A DNA stretch of 64,000 nt from Natranaeroarchaeum sulfidigenes (lineage in GTDB: Archaea > Halobacteriota > Halobacteria > Halobacteriales > Natronoarchaeaceae), in assembly GCF_017094485.1 (NCBI RefSeq), contig NZ_CP064786.1, positions 1,612,001-1,676,000 on the forward strand, given 5' to 3'. Shown here one piece after another: positions 59,593 to 64,000 of the stretch (position 1 is the stretch's first letter; each line of letters starts with the position of its first letter). Position numbers and translations under genes: made by a program. The notes under the pieces are model-generated. The model was not told where the DNA came from and made no database searches. It saw only the letters and a list, made by a program, of their open reading frames with translations.

Positions 59593-61797
59593 TCACTCTA
59601 CGGCAGGGAGGCTGATCGTGACGACGCTCCCGCGAGGCTCTCTGTTCTCGACACTGACGGAGCCACCGGACCGCCTGAGGATCCAGTAGACGAGCCACAA
59701 TCCGAGCCCGCTACCGTGGTACAGATCCTCCGTCGCCTTCCCGGTCTCCAGCACGTCACGATCCATCGCCGGGATCCCCGGTCCGTCGTCTTCGATGTGG
59801 ATCAGGACCCGCTCTCCCTCGTGCTCGACGCACACCTCAACGGTTGGCTCCTCCTGATCGCTGTGGAAGACTGCGTTCTCGATCAGCTCGGTGATCGCCG
59901 AATTGAGCTGTTCCGTCGCGGCGGCGGTGGCAGGCCGTTCGATGTCCAGATCGATCCGTGCACTCGGATACGATTCGGCGACCGATGCCGCTGCCGTCTC
60001 GACGACCTCGTCGACCGCCGTTTCCCGGACGGACACGGTTTTGCTCAGGCTCTCGGTGATCGCACGCGACTTCTGGCTAGTCGTGAGTAGCTCGTCACAC
60101 CACTCGACGATTGCCGCTGCCATCTCGGCCACATCCTCGTCGCCAGCGGAACTGATGCGTTCGGCCTGCCCTCGGACGAGCTGGAGGCTGTTCCGCAGGT
60201 TGTGTCGCAGGATCTGATCGACGACCCGCAGCTGTGTGGTCTTCTCTTCGTTTTCAGTTACGTCTCTGAGCACGCCGACGACGCCAATCACTTCGCCATC
60301 TTCCCCTCGAAGCGGATGATAGCGTACGTCCAGCACTCGTTCTCCTCGTGAGGGATGGTGTCTGACCGTTCTGTACTGCACAGTATCGCCGTTTAGGGTC
60401 CGCTCGATCGAATCGACGATCGTGGCGTACTCATCATCATCGAACAGTTCCGACAGTGAGAGGCTGGATACCTCCGCAGCGGACAGCCCGTGATACTCGC
60501 GATACTGCGGGTTTGCAAAGAGATACTCGCCGTCGAGGTCGACCGCGGCGATCAGGTCGTTCGCCTCTGTGATCGCACGCTTGTACTGTCGGAGCGTCCG
60601 TTCGCGCTGTTTCAGATCCGTCACATTACGACAGATCGCGACTGTCCCGGCGAGGTTTCCGTCCGGATCGTAGTAGGGGAACCGCTTCGTGCTAAAGGTC
60701 GGCTCTCGACCGGTTCTCGGGAATGTGGGCGAAAGCTCGTACTGGACTGGCGTTTCCGTCTCGAGTACCTCGGATTTTTTTGCGCCGATCGTCGAAGCAG
60801 TGGCGTCGTCCATAAACGGCGTTTCATCCTCACCCAGTAGCGTCGCTTTCGAGAGCCCCGCGTATTCGGTCACAGCTTCATTTAGCAACTTGAACTCCCC
60901 GTCGCAATCTTGCATCATGATCGGATCGTCGAGCCGCTCGATGATTGCGGCGGACCGGCCGAGTTCCCGTCGGAGCTCTTTCTGTTCGGTTACGTCCGCC
61001 TGCATGCTCACGAAGGCGATCGGCTCACCCCCTTTCACGATTGGGGCGATCGTCTGATAGGCCGTGTACGTGCTCCCGTCTTTCCGCTCGTTGACGATCT
61101 CTTCTTCCCACACGTCGCCATCGAGGATCGTATTCCACATACTCTCGATGTAGGCTTCGGAGGTCGTCTCGGAGTTGAGGAGTTCCGGCGTTGCACCGAC
61201 CGCCTCGTCGGCACTATAGCCTGTGACCTCCTCGAACGCCGGGTTCACGTACTCGATTTCGCCCGACAAGTTCGTGATGTACACCGCGTGCCCGGACGCT
61301 TCGACGGCCTCCCTGAACCGTCGAAGGGCGTTTGCCTGTGCCTGTACAGTCAGCGACTGGTTGCGGAGCCGTAACATGGCCTGCACCCGCCAGCCGAGTT
61401 CCGCCTGTTTGATCGGCAGCGAAACGATCTCGTCGACCGTCGTCTGGAACACGTTCTCGGCGATCTCTCCGCCGTCCACGTCGATGACATCCAGTCGGCG
61501 GTCGGGAAGCAAGAGGAGCACTGGAAGTAATACCGGGTTCGCAGCCGACTTGAGCCGCCGCAGGGTCTCCTCGTTTCGCTGCAGCGCCCGATGGTCGACG
61601 ATACAGAGATCGAACTCGGCGTCCTCGAGCGTGACACCCGGCTCCACAGCCCGGTACTCACCGTGCTCGTCGAGCCACTGCCGCAACACTCGTTCGTTCC
61701 CGCTATCGGCCAGCAGTGGGTAGATCAGCGGTGGCGACGGATCCTGTAGAGCGGTCGTCAACCCCGTCCACCCGGGAGATTGCTGATCAGCCGTCAT
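59593..61797 (-). CDS. multi-PAS sensor histidine kinase
   Basis: A protein of 734 residues. The N-terminal 130 residues resemble a degenerate receiver (FDLCIVDHRALQ, PVLLPVLLLLP). Three PAS domains follow (starting near residues 160, 285 and 405), with typical starts such as RRFREAVEASGHAVYITN and QYKRAITEANDLIAAVD. The kinase core has the H-box ILRHNLRNSLQLV near residue 530, the N-box ELIENAVFHS, G1 in DDGPGI and G2 in GSGLGLWLV. It has no transmembrane helix, so it senses cytoplasmic signals. It overlaps the KaiC-like gene by 11 bp. No response regulator is in the operon. Confidence 0.95.
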   Translation of the reverse strand: MTADQQSPGWTGLTTALQDPSPPLIYPLLADSGNERVLRQWLDEHGEYRAVEPGVTLEDAEFDLCIVDHRALQRNEETLRRLKSAANPVLLPVLLLLPDRRLDVIDVDGGEIAENVFQTTVDEIVSLPIKQAELGWRVQAMLRLRNQSLTVQAQANALRRFREAVEASGHAVYITNLSGEIEYVNPAFEEVTGYSADEAVGATPELLNSETTSEAYIESMWNTILDGDVWEEEIVNERKDGSTYTAYQTIAPIVKGGEPIAFVSMQADVTEQKELRRELGRSAAIIERLDDPIMMQDCDGEFKLLNEAVTEYAGLSKATLLGEDETPFMDDATASTIGAKKSEVLETETPVQYELSPTFPRTGREPTFSTKRFPYYDPDGNLAGTVAICRNVTDLKQRERTLRQYKRAITEANDLIAAVDLDGEYLFANPQYREYHGLSAAEVSSLSLSELFDDDEYATIVDSIERTLNGDTVQYRTVRHHPSRGERVLDVRYHPLRGEDGEVIGVVGVLRDVTENEEKTTQLRVVDQILRHNLRNSLQLVRGQAERISSAGDEDVAEMAAAIVEWCDELLTTSQKSRAITESLSKTVSVRETAVDEVVETAAASVAESYPSARIDLDIERPATAAATEQLNSAITELIENAVFHSDQEEPTVEVCVEHEGERVLIHIEDDGPGIPAMDRDVLETGKATEDLYHGSGLGLWLVYWILRRSGGSVSVENREPRGSVVTISLPAVE

Positions 61798-63238
61798 CGT
61801 CCCAGTCCGGCGTTCCGGTCAGGATCCCACGCATGCCCGATAGCGGCTCGCCGACGGAAATACCGTCCTCGGAGATCATCAGTTCCTGGATCGTTGGCGT
61901 GCAGTCGCTGGCTCGCATCTTCAAGACACCGATTACTTTCCGAAGTTCGCTGTCGTATTCCACGTGCCGGAGAGCGATTATGTTGTCCGCTAGGTGACTC
62001 AGTTGCTGTTCAGTCGCCCGGAACGATCCGGTAATCTGGTGGACTTCGTTGGAGATAATCGCGGTGACACCCATATTTCGGAGATAGCGACCGATCCTGA
62101 CGAGCTGTTCGGTACCGTCGTCCTCAACCCCGCCAAGGGACCGGGCGAATCCGGTTACACCGTCGATCATGACGACTTCCATGTCCCCCTCCGTGACGTG
62201 AGTCTGGAGCTGCGACGTGAACTCATCGACCGTGAGCTCGTCGGGATCGATCGATTCGATACAGAGCAGTCCTTCTTCCACCATCTCACGGGCAGGGATG
62301 CCGATCTCGTCGGCCCGTGTGAGCATCGTCTTGCGCACTTCCTCGAAGCTATAGAGCACTGCCCGTCGGTCCTCCCTCGCTGCGGCGGTGAGGAACTGCA
62401 GGCCGAGTGTCGTCTTTCCGACCCCTGTGGGACCGCTCAAGAACGTAACTGTCCCAGTCGTGAGACCTCCGTTTATCAGGCCATCGAGCCCGTCAACGCC
62501 CGAGGCAAGTCGACCAAGGGGAGCGTCGCGACCGTGATCGGCCGGTGCTAGCCGTGGCCAGACGTGTATTCCGGTGCCGGTGATCGTGACTGTGTGAGGT
62601 CCCTGTTCCGATCCGGAGCCACGAAGCTTCGGCACCTGTAGTCGACGTCGACCGTTTTTCATGTCGAGGTTGATAACCGCGTCGGCGAGAAACTGTAGGT
62701 CGACGTCCGCAACAGAGGGCGCGGCCTGCGAGGTGAGCAGGACGGTTGCGCCCTCCGATTTGAGCAGATCGAGCAGGCTCAGGATCTGTGTCCGAAACTG
62801 GTGTTCCTCCGAGGAGAGATATTTGAGTTCGGTTACCGGATCGACGACGACACGATCGGGCGATACTGACTCGACTTCACTGCGGAGTGTATCTATCAGC
62901 GCTGGCTGTTCGACTTCGCTCGCCGAAAAGAGGTCGTAGGATTCCGACTTCCGGAACTGATCCGCAGACGGGGACAGGTCGAGGAACGTTACCGTGTCAA
63001 GATCCAGGTCGAAGGCCGCTGCAGTCTGCCGGAGATACTCCTTTGGCTCGCCCAGATTGATATAGAGTGTGTCTTCTCCGCCCGCGACGCCTTCCGCGAG
63101 AAAGTGCAGCCCAAAAATCGTCTTTCCTGCTCCCGGCGAGCCCCGGACTAGCGTCGACGAGTTGGATACAAAGCCGCCATGCAACACATCGTCTGCACCA
63201 TCGATCCCGGTGCTCACGCGGGGCGTTTCGGTAGTCAT
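61787..63238 (-). CDS. KaiC-like two-domain RecA-fold ATPase
   Basis: A protein of 483 residues from the ATG at 63238 (MTTETPRVSTGIDGADDVL); the longer frame to 63334 is basic. Two RecA-like ATPase domains have Walker A motifs VRGSPGAGKTIFGL near residue 32 and LSGPTGVGKTTLGL near residue 268. Walker B strands follow (PDRVVVDPVTEL; MEVVMIDGVTGF). The halves correspond to CI and CII of KaiC, and single-protein haloarchaeal homologues are thought to act in signal transduction. It is first in an operon with the histidine kinase. Confidence 0.95.
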   Translation of the reverse strand: MTTETPRVSTGIDGADDVLHGGFVSNSSTLVRGSPGAGKTIFGLHFLAEGVAGGEDTLYINLGEPKEYLRQTAAAFDLDLDTVTFLDLSPSADQFRKSESYDLFSASEVEQPALIDTLRSEVESVSPDRVVVDPVTELKYLSSEEHQFRTQILSLLDLLKSEGATVLLTSQAAPSVADVDLQFLADAVINLDMKNGRRRLQVPKLRGSGSEQGPHTVTITGTGIHVWPRLAPADHGRDAPLGRLASGVDGLDGLINGGLTTGTVTFLSGPTGVGKTTLGLQFLTAAAREDRRAVLYSFEEVRKTMLTRADEIGIPAREMVEEGLLCIESIDPDELTVDEFTSQLQTHVTEGDMEVVMIDGVTGFARSLGGVEDDGTEQLVRIGRYLRNMGVTAIISNEVHQITGSFRATEQQLSHLADNIIALRHVEYDSELRKVIGVLKMRASDCTPTIQELMISEDGISVGEPLSGMRGILTGTPDWDDDG

Positions 63239-63369
63239 TACCTTGGAATAGGGTAGTACCAGCATAAATCTGTTCGACCGATTCTCCGCTTCGTTTTCCG
63301 ACCCCGTGCGCAAAGCCGAACTGATCCGGCACAAAGGGCTTATTATGATCGGCTTACCTCCATTGCTGT

Positions 63370-63675
63370 ATGGAGATCGAGGCCCAGCAACTGGCCATGG
63401 AGTTCGGCGGCGGCGCGTTGATCGGCGGTATCATCGGCTATGCGACAAAACGGATCGCAAAAGTTCTTGCCGTCATCATCGGCGTCCAACTGGCGCTCTT
63501 TCGGTTTCTGGAGTCGAAAGGGATCGTGATAGTCGATTACGATCGGCTAACACACGGGCTGGTCGCGACGCGTGATCAAGTCCAGGACCCGGGCTGGATC
63601 GTGCCCATCATCTCGACGCTGTCGATCGGTGCAGGCTTTATTGGCGGGTTCTGGGTCGGATACCGACGCGGCTAG
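63370..63675 (+). CDS. FUN14-family membrane protein
   Basis: A protein of 101 residues with the FUN14 pattern: MEFGGGALIGGIIGYATKRIAKVLAVIIGVQLALFRFLES as two N-terminal membrane segments, and a third near the C-terminus (ISTLSIGAGFIGGFWVGYRRG). In eukaryotes FUNDC1 is a mitophagy receptor; the archaeal role is unknown. Its stop overlaps the convergent SBDS stop by 4 bp. Confidence 0.88.
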   Translation: MEIEAQQLAMEFGGGALIGGIIGYATKRIAKVLAVIIGVQLALFRFLESKGIVIVDYDRLTHGLVATRDQVQDPGWIVPIISTLSIGAGFIGGFWVGYRRG

Positions 63676-64000
63676 CGCGTCTTGATATCGTCTTCGTCTT
63701 TGATGATTTGTGTTTCGGCCTCGCCGCTCGTGACCTCGTTGGCCCGGTCGAAAAACTCGTTTTGCAGTCCGGCAGGGAAGGTGAGCACGCCGATCCAGGA
63801 GCCATCTGCCTGCCACTCCTCGCGTTCCAGGTCGCCGAAGCTGCGGAGCTTGGCCTGTGCGCTCCCGGCGTGATCCGGGGGGACCTGCACGGCGACGGTC
63901 ACTTCGTCGAAGCGGATCGGGATAACCGGCCGCAAGGCGTCGAGCGCCTCGTCGATCTGCTCTTCGACGGGTTCCATCGGATCGACGCTGAACCCGGCGT
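63672..64000 (-). CDS. ribosome maturation protein SBDS, C-terminal part (runs off the window)
   Basis: The frame extends to the right edge. The visible 109 residues read GFSVDPMEPVEEQIDEALDAL, then VPPDHAGSAQAKLRSFGDLEREEWQADGSW, then a C-terminal ferredoxin-like end. These match the C-terminal domain of archaeal SBDS/Sdo1, which helps release eIF6/aIF6 from 50S subunits. The upstream part is outside the window. Confidence 0.92.
   Translation of the reverse strand, partial: AGFSVDPMEPVEEQIDEALDALRPVIPIRFDEVTVAVQVPPDHAGSAQAKLRSFGDLEREEWQADGSWIGVLTFPAGLQNEFFDRANEVTSGEAETQIIKDEDDIKTR

Overview
The window is haloarchaeal (class Halobacteria). The predicted proteins are strongly acidic, many starts look leaderless with an AT-rich box about 26-28 bp upstream, genes overlap through ATGA/GTGA, and many families are typical of this class: DUF58/MoxR clusters, KaiC-like ATPases, haloarchaeal histidine kinases, SBDS, ISH4-like elements and two-repeat TFB domains. 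No rRNA gene, no intact tRNA and no recognisable CRISPR array is present.

Positions 1 to about 58.48 kb look accessory; the rest looks like core chromosome. The junction is a 41-nt 3' half of a tRNA-Glu-like gene (58439-58479) with no 5' half, which is the usual scar of integration into a tRNA gene. The intact tRNA is expected to the left of the window.

Layout. (a) 1-8 kb: the N-terminal part of an Eco57I-type restriction-modification methylase, an autoregulated winged-helix gene with three palindromic operators, and a tightly overlapping operon resembling a type IV (CSF) CRISPR effector: Csf1-like zinc protein, Cas7-like RAMP, disordered protein, unknown protein, double-RAMP protein and DEDD exonuclease, followed by an HNH protein. 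No array, Cas1/Cas2 or DinG is seen. (b) 8-14 kb: a CoiA-like nuclease, a MITE, a UDG-like protein, a three-gene HicAB operon whose winged-helix regulator and operator are paralogous to those at 2 kb, and an RHH protein. (c) 13.9-20.9 kb: a DUF4129/DUF7269/DUF58/membrane operon and its MoxR ATPase, separated by a VapBC pair. (d) 21.2-22.2 kb: an ISH4-like IS1595-family element. (e) 22.4-38 kb: a tubulin/FtsZ-like GTPase, membrane and secreted proteins, a transglutaminase-like protein, a vWA protein, a GrpE-like factor, an Hsp70 with two C2H2 zinc fingers and no lid, and a membrane-anchored Cdc48-N-like protein. (f) 38-49 kb: two class III nucleotide cyclase-methyltransferase fusions (one carrying an N-terminal TFIIB cyclin pair), a CpdA-like phosphodiesterase overlapping a Pycsar-effector-like membrane protein, two ADP-ribosylglycohydrolases, a GNAT protein and a HAD-HEAT protein. 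(g) 49-58 kb: a two-domain HNH nuclease, a transposase translationally coupled to a PCNA-like clamp, a regulator with a truncated PIN gene, a DUF429 protein, and two unknown or nuclease-like genes next to the att scar. (h) 58.5-64 kb: aldo/keto reductase, PAS histidine kinase, KaiC-like ATPase, FUN14 protein and SBDS.

The strongest candidates for an undescribed system are the cyclic-nucleotide/ADP-ribose island at 38-49 kb, centred on the TFIIB-cyclase-methyltransferase fusion, the CSF-like cluster with a DnaQ-type exonuclease, the tubulin-vWA-GrpE-zinc-finger-Hsp70 module, and the transposase-PCNA pair. Functions are inferred from motifs read by eye; no database search was run.
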